From NCBI RefSeq assembly GCF_900683735.1, contig NZ_LR215979.1, positions 372,001 through 436,000 of the forward strand: a stretch of DNA of 64,000 nt. The letters run 5' to 3'. The position numbers were made by a program, and so were the translations under genes. Source of the stretch: Fusobacterium ulcerans ATCC 49185 (lineage in GTDB: Bacteria > Fusobacteriota > Fusobacteriia > Fusobacteriales > Fusobacteriaceae). Below the pieces are notes generated by a model. The model did not search any database and had not been told where the DNA came from. It was given only the letters and a program-made list of their open reading frames with translations. This document shows positions 57,082-64,000 of the stretch, piece after piece; the first letter of the stretch is position 1; every line of letters starts with the position of its first letter.

Positions 57082-57714
57082 TTAATAATCCATATATACA
57101 AATCCACCACCAAGAGTAGTAGATTTAAGCCATAAAGCAAGGTCTACCTTTTTCTCAATACTTTCATCATATATAATTCCCTGTATAACCTTATTTTCTG
57201 TATCATAGTCAATGGATGTAAGAATTACCCAATGCCATCTATCAAGAGTTGTTTCTTCTCCACTGCATAGATTTAAAAATGCTATAGGTCTGTCATTTGA
57301 AAGGGCTTTCAGAAGAAATGATAAAAGAACTTCAAAAGAAGGTTTATCCTCATTAGGCTCAGGAACATCAAGAGTATGTAAATTAACTGTCATATTTTTT
57401 TCTTTTAAATAAGTTTTAAATTTTTCACAGAATATTTCAGTAGTTGGTATTCCTTTATTTCCAGGGGTAACAAATTTCCATAACTCGTTCATTAGAGAGA
57501 GCATAGAACTTTTTATACATGGAAGCTTTTCTGGACTTTCTTTGATATATCTGTAATAGTGTGTAAGCATTGCTGCTGTAGTAGGGCCGCACCCTGCACG
57601 ACGTTGTATTTCTTCCAGGTACCACTCTTGGTCACATCCCAAAAATACCTTGTCTGTTGTATCATCTTTGATTTTAAATAAATCAAGATTTTTAATTTGT
57701 GATGTATAAAGCAC
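57082..57714 (-). CDS. C39-like (papain-fold) cysteine peptidase, cytoplasmic
   Basis: A 210-residue protein with C39-like peptidase features: the nucleophile Cys42 in RRAGCGPTTAAM, His161 in DRWHWVIL and Asp183 in IYDES. No signal peptide or membrane helix is visible and no ABC transporter adjoins it, so it is not a bacteriocin leader peptidase. It begins with GTG at 57714, five bases after GGGGGTG. It is monocistronic, convergent with the GNAT gene. The substrate is unknown. Confidence 0.75.
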   Translation of the reverse strand: MLYTSQIKNLDLFKIKDDTTDKVFLGCDQEWYLEEIQRRAGCGPTTAAMLTHYYRYIKESPEKLPCIKSSMLSLMNELWKFVTPGNKGIPTTEIFCEKFKTYLKEKNMTVNLHTLDVPEPNEDKPSFEVLLSFLLKALSNDRPIAFLNLCSGEETTLDRWHWVILTSIDYDTENKVIQGIIYDESIEKKVDLALWLKSTTLGGGFVYMDY

Positions 57715-57921
57715 AATAACACCCCCTATAGTTACTTTTTACTTTTGAGGTATTTTAATATCTCATTGTTTTAAGTTTGTATATAATCAAAAATAAAAAA
57801 TATCTTTCAGAGCATAAAAAAATAGCTGCTGAATGATATCTATATATATGATAACATTTGACAGCTATTAAATCAACAGAAAGAATTTTATAAATAAAAA
57901 GAAGAAAATTTTTTTGCCTTT

Positions 57922-58380
57922 TTATTTTAAATTTGCAATATCTTTTGTATCAATTATCATCGTAACAGGACCATCATTAAGAAGTTCCACTTTCATATCT
58001 GCACCAAATTCTCCACATTCAGTTTTTATTCCAAAACTTCTGCATTTTTCTAAAAATTTTTCATATAATGGCTCAGCAAGGTCTGGTCTGGCAGCTTCTG
58101 TGAATCCTGGACGACGTCCTTTGATGCAATTACCATAGAGAGTAAATTGAGATATAACTAGGAGTTCTCCTTTTATATCTTCCAGTCCTAAATTCATCTT
58201 CCCTTCTGCATCTTCAAATATTCTAAGATCTTTTACTTTAGAAGCCATCCAGTTCACTTCTTTTTCTGTATCTGTATGTGTCACACCAAGAAGTACAAGA
58301 AGACCATTTCCTATCTCTCCCAAAATTTTTCCATCTACAGTGACACTTGAATGTTTTACTCTTTGAATAACTGCTCTCAT
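57922..58380 (-). CDS. dtd: D-aminoacyl-tRNA deacylase
   Basis: A 152-residue Dtd: MRAVIQRVKHSSVTVDG at the N-terminus, the SQFTLYG motif and GPVTMIID at the C-terminus that together form the active site of the dimer. It removes D-amino acids from mischarged tRNA, notably D-tyrosine, and glycine from tRNA-Ala. ATG at 58380 follows an AGGTG site. Confidence 0.97.
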   Translation of the reverse strand: MRAVIQRVKHSSVTVDGKILGEIGNGLLVLLGVTHTDTEKEVNWMASKVKDLRIFEDAEGKMNLGLEDIKGELLVISQFTLYGNCIKGRRPGFTEAARPDLAEPLYEKFLEKCRSFGIKTECGEFGADMKVELLNDGPVTMIIDTKDIANLK

Positions 58381-58486
58381 ATTTTCACCTCTAAATAATT
58401 TATATTCTAGTTAATTCTATTATAAATTTCTGACTTTTGCAAGAAGTAAAAATTGATAGATTAAATGATTTGAATCAAATAAGAAT

Positions 58487-58515
58487 TTGGAAAAACGATA
58501 AATAAATGATATAAT
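58487..58515 (+). promoter_or_regulatory. pncB promoter
   Basis: TTGGAA (58487-58492), 17-base spacer, TATAAT (58510-58515) with the extended TGA. Confidence 0.7.
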
Positions 58516-58574
58516 TGTTAGGATAAAACATATTATTTTATAGACTATATTTTTGTGTCAAAAGGAGTTAGAGT

Positions 58575-60107
58575 ATGGGAAAAGAAATAGTTTTAACAGA
58601 GTTTGCAAGAGTAATAAATTCAGATAGATACCAGTATACAGAAAGTGATATTTTCTTGATGGAACATATGGAGGGAAAAGAAGCTGTTTTTGATGTATTT
58701 TTCAGAAAAACAGAGGATGGAGGATTTGCTGTAGTTTCTGGAGTACAGGAAGTGATTAATCTTATAGAAATTTTGAACAGTACAAGTGAAGAAGAAAAAA
58801 GAATGTATTTTTCAAAACTTATCCATGAAGAACAGTTAGTTGAATATCTTTCAAAAATAAAATTTACTGGAGATATCTATGCTATGAGAGATGGAGAAAT
58901 AGCATATCCAAATGAACCTGTTATTACTGTGAAAGCTCCATTAATAGAAGCAAAAATATTAGAAACACCTATATTAAATATAATGAATATGCAGATGGCA
59001 ATAGCTACAAAAGCTTCAAGAGTTACAAGAGCAGCATATCCTGTACAGGTTTCATCTTTTGGAAGCAGAAGAGCTCATGGATTTGACAGTGCAGTTGCTG
59101 GAAATAAAGCAGCAATCATTGGTGGATGTGTAAGTCATTCCAATCTTGTGACAGAGTATAAATATGGAGTGCCAAGTATAGGAACTATGGCTCACTCCTA
59201 TATTCAGACTTTTGGAGTGGGAAGCCATGCTGAAAGAATAGCTTTTGATACATTTATAAAACATAGAAGAAATAGAAAATCAAATGCTCTTATTCTTCTT
59301 ATAGATACATATAATACTATTGGAATAGGAATAAGAAATGCAATTGATTCGTTCAAAGCTTGTGGAATAGATGATAATTATCCTGGAGTATATGGAATAA
59401 GAATAGATTCAGGGGATCTTGCTTATCTTTCTAAAAAATGCAGAGCTATGCTGGATGAAGCAGGACTTACAAAGGCAAAAATATTCCTTACTAATTCATT
59501 GAATGAAGAACTTATCAGATCATTGAGAGAGCAGGGAGTATGTGCAGATACTTATGGAGTAGGAGATGAAATTGCTGTAAGTAAATCTAATCCTTGCTTC
59601 GGAGGAGTATATAAAATAGTTGAAATAGACAATGAACCAGTAATAAAATTATCAGAGGACATTATAAAAATATCTAATCCTGGATTTAAGGAAGTATATA
59701 GAATATATGACAAAGATGGATTAGCTTATGCTGATTTAGTAACTCTTGTAAAGAATGACAGTGATAAAGAAAAATTAATAAATGGGAAAGATATTACTAT
59801 CAGAGATGAGAAGTATGATTTTAAATTTAGTGATTTAAAAGAGGGCGCATATAGTGTGAAAAAACTTACTAGAACATATGTAAAAGATGGAGAAGTTGTT
59901 GCAGATGAATATGAAAAATTATTTGATGTATTAGGTTCTCAAAAATATTATCTGGAAAGTTTAGAGAAAATATCAGCAGAAAGAAAGAGATTGGAAAATC
60001 CTCATAAATATAAAGTGGACCTTTCTGAAAATTTAATAAAATTAAAATATGATATGATAAAAACTATACAATCTGAAATATTAAAAGATGACTCTCGTAA
60101 AAAATAA
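58575..60107 (+). CDS. pncB: Nicotinate phosphoribosyltransferase
   Basis: A 510-residue PncB. SSFGSRRAHGFDSAVAGNKAAIIGG and GTMAHSYIQTFG, with the autophosphorylated His in GTMAHS, are diagnostic; IRIDSGDLAYLSKKCR forms the phosphate site. It converts nicotinate and PRPP to nicotinate mononucleotide for NAD salvage. AAAGGAG precedes the ATG. The final codons lie in the first arm of a GATGACTCTC/GAGAGTCATC hairpin shared with mgsA. Confidence 0.95.
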   Translation: MGKEIVLTEFARVINSDRYQYTESDIFLMEHMEGKEAVFDVFFRKTEDGGFAVVSGVQEVINLIEILNSTSEEEKRMYFSKLIHEEQLVEYLSKIKFTGDIYAMRDGEIAYPNEPVITVKAPLIEAKILETPILNIMNMQMAIATKASRVTRAAYPVQVSSFGSRRAHGFDSAVAGNKAAIIGGCVSHSNLVTEYKYGVPSIGTMAHSYIQTFGVGSHAERIAFDTFIKHRRNRKSNALILLIDTYNTIGIGIRNAIDSFKACGIDDNYPGVYGIRIDSGDLAYLSKKCRAMLDEAGLTKAKIFLTNSLNEELIRSLREQGVCADTYGVGDEIAVSKSNPCFGGVYKIVEIDNEPVIKLSEDIIKISNPGFKEVYRIYDKDGLAYADLVTLVKNDSDKEKLINGKDITIRDEKYDFKFSDLKEGAYSVKKLTRTYVKDGEVVADEYEKLFDVLGSQKYYLESLEKISAERKRLENPHKYKVDLSENLIKLKYDMIKTIQSEILKDDSRKK

Positions 60108-60117
60108 GAGAGTCATC
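60087..60117. terminator. Hairpin between convergent pncB and mgsA
   Basis: GATGACTCTC (60087-60096) pairs with GAGAGTCATC (60108-60117). There is no strong T-run, so termination may be modest. The stem begins inside pncB. Confidence 0.65.
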
Positions 60118-60126
60118 ATATAAAAT

Positions 60127-60495
60127 CTATTTTTTTAAAGCTGTCACTAATAAACGAGCAGTAGAAAGATTAGTAGCAATTGGGATTTTATGTACATCAG
60201 CCAGTCTGATAAGAGCAGAAATATCAGGTTCATGAGGCTGGGCAGTAAGAGGATCTCTTAAAAAGAATACAGCTTTGATTTTGTTGAGAGCAATATCGGC
60301 TCCAATCTGTTGATCTCCACCTATTGGTCCAGATTGGTATCTATGGATATTTAGTCCAGTTGCTTCTGCTATTCTTTTCCCCGTTGTTCCAGTAGCTACT
60401 AATTCAAAATCTTTAAAGAAATCAAGATTTTCTTTTACAAAAGTAACTATTTCATCTTTCATGTTGTCATGAGCTATAAGAGCGATTCTTTCCAT
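60127..60495 (-). CDS. mgsA: Methylglyoxal synthase
   Basis: A 122-residue Mgs[55 protein letters not shown] and [23 protein letters not shown] are diagnostic. The catalytic Asp is in GADIA or in the GPIGGDQQ loop as in the E. coli enzyme. It converts dihydroxyacetone phosphate to methylglyoxal. GGAGG precedes the ATG. Confidence 0.97.
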   Translation of the reverse strand: MERIALIAHDNMKDEIVTFVKENLDFFKDFELVATGTTGKRIAEATGLNIHRYQSGPIGGDQQIGADIALNKIKAVFFLRDPLTAQPHEPDISALIRLADVHKIPIATNLSTARLLVTALKK

Positions 60496-60593
60496 TATTA
60501 TAGTTCCTCCCTTGGAAATTAATTGATATAGTTATTATATAATAATTTTGCATGAAATTACCAGTAATTTCAAAATAAAAAAAGGGTGATACT

Positions 60594-61499
60594 ATGGAAT
60601 TTAGTAAAATAAGATATATAGAGAGAAAAACAGGAGAGGTTCTTGTGGAAAAAGTGCCAGGAGAAAAGTATTTGAAATTTTTATATTATAACCCTCTTGG
60701 AGAACTTCCTTTAAATATGATAGTAAGAAAAAAGTTTCTTACAGAATATTATGGAAAAAAAATGGACAGCAGAGAATCTTGTAAGAAAATACCATCTTTT
60801 ATAGAAGAAGCTGAAATAAACATAGAGGAAGCAAAAAAGTCTGTAGAGGAATTCACTTCATTTAATGATTTTTTCTACAGAGAGTTAAAAGATGGAAGAA
60901 GACCTATAAATAAAGATGAAAATGTACTTGTTTCGCCAGCAGATGGAAAAATAATGGTATTTGATAATCTAAGTGATAAAGATAAGCTTTTTGTAAAAGG
61001 GGATAAATTTACTTTGGAAGAATTTTTTGGAAGTAAAGAATTAGCTCAGAAATATGAAGGAGGAGTTTTTCTTATAGTAAGATTAGCTCCAGTAGATTAT
61101 CACAGGTTCCATTTCCCTTCTGATGGAAAAATAAGTAAAAGTCAATTAATAGATGGATACTATTATTCAGTTTCAACTCTTGCTATAAAAAAGAATTTTA
61201 GAATATTCTGTGAAAATAAAAGAGAGTATTCTATACTTGAAACAGAAAAATTTGGAGATATAGCTATGTTTGAAGTTGGAGCTACTATGGTAGGAGGAAT
61301 CAAACAGACGTATATTCCAGATTCAAATATAAAAAAAGGAGAAGAAAAGGGCTATTTCTTCTTTGGAGGGTCTACTTGTATACTGGTTTTTGAAAAGGGG
61401 AAAATACAGATTGATAAAGATTTGCTTGAAAATACTAAAAATGGAATTGAAACGAAGGTATATATGGGAGAACAAATTGGGATTTCCAATAAAAGATAG
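60594..61499 (+). CDS. psd: Phosphatidylserine decarboxylase
   Basis: A 301-residue proenzyme. Self-cleavage is expected at GGST (258-261), making the pyruvoyl group from Ser260; SPADGKI (114-120) and DYHRFHFP (His170, His173) complete the catalytic site. It makes phosphatidylethanolamine at the inner membrane. It is the first gene of a run with a NusG_II protein, an AI-2E transporter and rlmL, separated by 8 and 9 bases or overlapping. Confidence 0.95.
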   Translation: MEFSKIRYIERKTGEVLVEKVPGEKYLKFLYYNPLGELPLNMIVRKKFLTEYYGKKMDSRESCKKIPSFIEEAEINIEEAKKSVEEFTSFNDFFYRELKDGRRPINKDENVLVSPADGKIMVFDNLSDKDKLFVKGDKFTLEEFFGSKELAQKYEGGVFLIVRLAPVDYHRFHFPSDGKISKSQLIDGYYYSVSTLAIKKNFRIFCENKREYSILETEKFGDIAMFEVGATMVGGIKQTYIPDSNIKKGEEKGYFFFGGSTCILVFEKGKIQIDKDLLENTKNGIETKVYMGEQIGISNKR

Positions 61500-61507
61500 G
61501 GAGAGGT

Positions 61508-61906
61508 ATGAAAAGAAAGGCGAAATACTTTAAAATAGGAGATTTAGTCATATATTCTTTTCTTCTGTTTTTCTTTGTTACTTTAGGAATGAATATCACA
61601 AAATTGTCTCAAGAAAAAGCTTCTAAGGTAGAAATATATGTAGATGGGCAATTACAATATGTATATCCACTACAAGAGGAAGAGAGAGATGTCTTTGTTG
61701 ACACAAATCTGGGAGGAGTAAATGTCAAGTTCAAAGATAATATGGTAAGAGTGACAACTTCCAATTCACCTTTGAAGTTAAATGTAAAACAAGGATGGAT
61801 AAAAGATCCAGGAGAGGTTATAATTGGAGTTCCAGATAGACTTTTAATAAAGATAGTAGGGGATTCTAAAGACACTGGGGAAGATTTAGACTTCGTAATA
61901 AGGTAG
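61508..61906 (+). CDS. NusG domain II-containing membrane protein
   Basis: A 132-residue protein with one N-terminal membrane helix (about residues 13-29) and a periplasmic NusG_II (KOW-independent) domain: KVEIYVDGQLQYVYPL, MVRVTTSNSPLKLNVKQGWI and PGEVIIGVPDRLLIKIVG match this all-beta family. The conserved pair of Cys-like positions is absent. Function unknown. It lies eight bases after psd and is probably co-expressed. Confidence 0.83.
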   Translation: MKRKAKYFKIGDLVIYSFLLFFFVTLGMNITKLSQEKASKVEIYVDGQLQYVYPLQEEERDVFVDTNLGGVNVKFKDNMVRVTTSNSPLKLNVKQGWIKDPGEVIIGVPDRLLIKIVGDSKDTGEDLDFVIR

Positions 61907-61915
61907 GCGAGAATA

Positions 61916-63046
61916 GTGGAAAAAAAATGGACTTTTTTAAAATTCTTAGGAGCAGGGATAATACTTATACTGGTACAGAGCTTTTTTCAAAAATATGATG
62001 CTTTTAAAGATATATACAGTACATATATCGGCTATCTTATACCAATGATATATGCGGTATTTATTTCCATATTTTTGGAACCTTTAGTGAGTAAAATAGA
62101 AGAGAGATTTAAACTTAAAAGATGGATAGCTGTATCAATAGTCATTGTACTTGTAGTAATAGGAGTTGCAGGATTTGTAGGGTTGATACTTCCACAGCTT
62201 GGAAAAAGTTTTAAGGAACTATACAATAAACTTCCTCATATGCAGGAACAGCTTGGAAATCTAATAAAAAGGGTTTTGGATTTTCTTAAAGAAAAGGAAC
62301 TTCTTGTAATTGGAGAGAAGCAGATAGAAGATAATATAATTAGCTTATTAAAAAGAAATATAGGAAATTTACAGGAATTTGGAATATCAGTTCTTTTAAA
62401 TATTGTATGGTGGACTGTTGCATTGAGTAAATTTTTTATAGGATTTTTTCTTGCTGTATTTATTTTATTGGATAAAGAGTATTTTATTAGATTTATAAAA
62501 AATATACTTACAATAGTTTTTGGAAAGGAAAAAGGGTTATATCTGAGTGATTTTCTTAATCAGTCAAGAAATGTCCTTTTAAATTATGTATGGGGAAGGA
62601 TAATAGCTTCAGCTTTTGTGGGAGTAGTAACTTTTATAGTACTTTTTTTCACAGGAGTTCCTTATGCATTATTAAGTTCTTTGATGATAGGAATGGGAAA
62701 TATGATACCATATGTAGGCTCAATTGTAGCAGGAGCTATAGCAATATTTTTAGTAATTTTAGCAGAGCCTTCAAAAATAATATATCTGCTTATTGCAATG
62801 ATGGTAGGTCAGACAGTGGATGGGTGGATAGTAGGACCTAAAATTGTAAGTGAAACAGTAGGAATGAGTACATTCTGGGTAATAGTAGCAGTACTTATTG
62901 GTGGAAGCCTTATGGGGCCAGTAGGAATGTTCTTTGGAGTACCAGCTTTTGGTATAATAAAACTTATCTATGAAACACAATTAAAAAAAACTGAGAACAG
63001 CAGTACAAATAATAAAAATAAAAAGGAGAAAAAATGGAAAAAATAA
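61916..63046 (+). CDS. AI-2E family transporter
   Basis: A 376-residue polytopic membrane protein (about eight helices) of the AI-2E/UPF0118 family: SAFVGVVTFIVLFFTGVPYALLSSLMIGMGNMIPYVGSIVAGAIAIFLVIL and VGPKIVSETVGMSTFWVIVAVLIGGSLMGPVGMFFGVPA are characteristic. Family members export autoinducer-2 or act as Na+/H+ antiporters. The start is GTG. The basic C-terminal tail overlaps the rlmL start by 13 bases. Confidence 0.92.
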   Translation: MEKKWTFLKFLGAGIILILVQSFFQKYDAFKDIYSTYIGYLIPMIYAVFISIFLEPLVSKIEERFKLKRWIAVSIVIVLVVIGVAGFVGLILPQLGKSFKELYNKLPHMQEQLGNLIKRVLDFLKEKELLVIGEKQIEDNIISLLKRNIGNLQEFGISVLLNIVWWTVALSKFFIGFFLAVFILLDKEYFIRFIKNILTIVFGKEKGLYLSDFLNQSRNVLLNYVWGRIIASAFVGVVTFIVLFFTGVPYALLSSLMIGMGNMIPYVGSIVAGAIAIFLVILAEPSKIIYLLIAMMVGQTVDGWIVGPKIVSETVGMSTFWVIVAVLIGGSLMGPVGMFFGVPAFGIIKLIYETQLKKTENSSTNNKNKKEKKWKK

Positions 63047-64000
63047 CTTTGATAGCTTCGAGTACAATGGGGCTTGAAAGTGTTGTAAAAGATGAATGTG
63101 TAGAACTTGGATTTGAAAATGTGAGGGCATTCAATGGAAGAGTAGAATTTGAAGGAACTGTAAAAGATATAGTTAAAGCAAATATACATTTAAGATGTGC
63201 AGATAGAGTATTTATAAAAATGGGAGAATTTAAAGCTGTTACATTTGAGGATCTTTTTAGAAATATGAAAAGGATAGAATGGGCTGATTTTATTCCAGAA
63301 AATGGAGAATTTCCTATAAGCTGGGTAAGCTCTGTAAAATCTAAACTTTTTTCAAAATCTGATATACAGAAAATAGCTAAAAAAGCTATGGTTGAGAAAA
63401 TGAAAGAAACTTATAAAAAAGATTATTTTTATGAAGATGGAGCTTTATATGCAATAAAAATTCAGGCACATAATGATATCTTTGTAGTTATGATGGATAC
63501 AAGTGGAGAAGGACTTCATAAAAGAGGATATAGAGCAATAAAAAATGAAGCTCCTATAAAAGAAACTATGGCAGCAGCTCTTGTAAGACTTTCAAGATGG
63601 AAGGGAGGGGAAAGACCTCTATTAGATCCTATGTGTGGAACAGGAACTATTCTTATAGAAGCAGCTATGATAGCAAGAAATATAGCTCCAGGAGCAAATA
63701 GAAACTTTGCATCTGAAGGGTGGAAAATAATTCCAGAAAATGAATGGATAGAAGCAAGGGATGAAGCTTTCTCAAATGAAGATTATGAAAAAGAAGTTAA
63801 GATTTATGGTTCAGATATAGACCCTGAAACTATAGAGATAGCTAAAGAAAATATAAAGAAGGCTGGAGTGGAAGATGATATAACTCTTGAATGTAAAAAT
63901 TTCCTAGATATAGAAATGGAATCAAGACAAGGGTGTCTAATAACAAATCCTCCATATGGAGATAGACTTCTTGATGAAAAGGCAGTAGAAAGGCTTTATG
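63034..64000 (+). CDS. rlmL: 23S rRNA guanine-N2-methyltransferase (RlmL-like), 3' end cut by window
   Basis: The first 322 residues are visible. A THUMP RNA-binding domain (about residues 45-155) is followed by the methyltransferase domain with the SAM motif LLDPMCGTGTILIEA and the catalytic NPPYGDR. This matches the RlmL N-terminal part, which methylates G2445 of 23S rRNA. GGAG precedes the ATG, which lies inside the end of the AI-2E gene. Whether the C-terminal RlmK part is fused lies beyond base 64000. Confidence 0.9.
   Translation, partial: MEKITLIASSTMGLESVVKDECVELGFENVRAFNGRVEFEGTVKDIVKANIHLRCADRVFIKMGEFKAVTFEDLFRNMKRIEWADFIPENGEFPISWVSSVKSKLFSKSDIQKIAKKAMVEKMKETYKKDYFYEDGALYAIKIQAHNDIFVVMMDTSGEGLHKRGYRAIKNEAPIKETMAAALVRLSRWKGGERPLLDPMCGTGTILIEAAMIARNIAPGANRNFASEGWKIIPENEWIEARDEAFSNEDYEKEVKIYGSDIDPETIEIAKENIKKAGVEDDITLECKNFLDIEMESRQGCLITNPPYGDRLLDEKAVERLY

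Overview
The window is an AT-rich bacterial chromosome segment, most likely from a Fusobacterium of the larger-genome group (varium/ulcerans/mortiferum-like). Reasons: a fusobacterial-type 16S rRNA, a FomA-like outer-membrane porin (so a Gram-negative envelope), butyrate-forming Bcd-EtfBA genes, a glmS ribozyme, an [FeFe] hydrogenase and a flavodiiron protein typical of strict anaerobes, and very strong AGGAGG-type ribosome binding sites. The species is an inference; no database search was possible.

Layout. 1-3261: a leftward ROK regulator / sulfatase / Na+ symporter operon. 3535-6350: a leftward OLD-type ATPase-nuclease plus anchored CHAP amidase, divergent from a secreted L,D-transpeptidase-like protein. 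6366-8559: a glutamine-amidotransferase-fold hydrolase and AGCS amino-acid symporter behind a probable sigma-54 promoter with three palindromic upstream sites. 9091-12420: porin and a two-component system. 12476-14494: a split ThrE-type exporter (YjjP/YjjB-like) and a tRNA methyltransferase. 14631-22916: a metabolic island of GntP permease, LysR regulator, CoA-transferase, MaoC hydratase, acyl-CoA dehydrogenase and EtfBA. 22974-26837: glmS ribozyme, glmS and an M24 aminopeptidase. 26968-32340: three tandem 23-bp palindromic units, then a 16S-23S-5S operon with no spacer tRNA. 32517-40998: PHP phosphatase, two FabK/nitronate-oxygenase-like flavoproteins, LysR with paired half-size chromate transporters, lgt, a 2-hydroxyacid dehydrogenase, a flavodiiron protein and tRNA-Arg. 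41204-44320: small accessory genes and AT-rich spacers. 44610-52082: [FeFe] hydrogenase, EamA transporter and a TolC-MacA-MacB-type efflux operon. 52163-64000: housekeeping genes (glyA, dtd, pncB, mgsA, psd, rlmL start) mixed with hypothetical and transport genes.

The most interesting reading is that 14.6-22.9 kb forms one catabolic system. A GntP-family permease, a family I CoA-transferase, a MaoC (R-specific type) enoyl-CoA hydratase and Bcd-EtfBA could take up (R)-3-hydroxybutyrate, activate it, dehydrate it to crotonyl-CoA and reduce it to butyryl-CoA. The same palindrome (GTATGA-N7-TCATAC) lies just upstream of the permease promoter and again between the LysR gene and the CoA-transferase gene, with a weaker copy before the MaoC gene. 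The LysR gene itself appears to start with an unusual ATT codon.

Other points worth following are the sigma-54-like control region at 8.6-8.8 kb, a hydrogenase built on a NuoF-derived N-terminus whose iron-sulfur ligands are gone, the palindromic array before the rRNA operon, and a glmS promoter whose -35 box lies in the terminator stem of the preceding operon.
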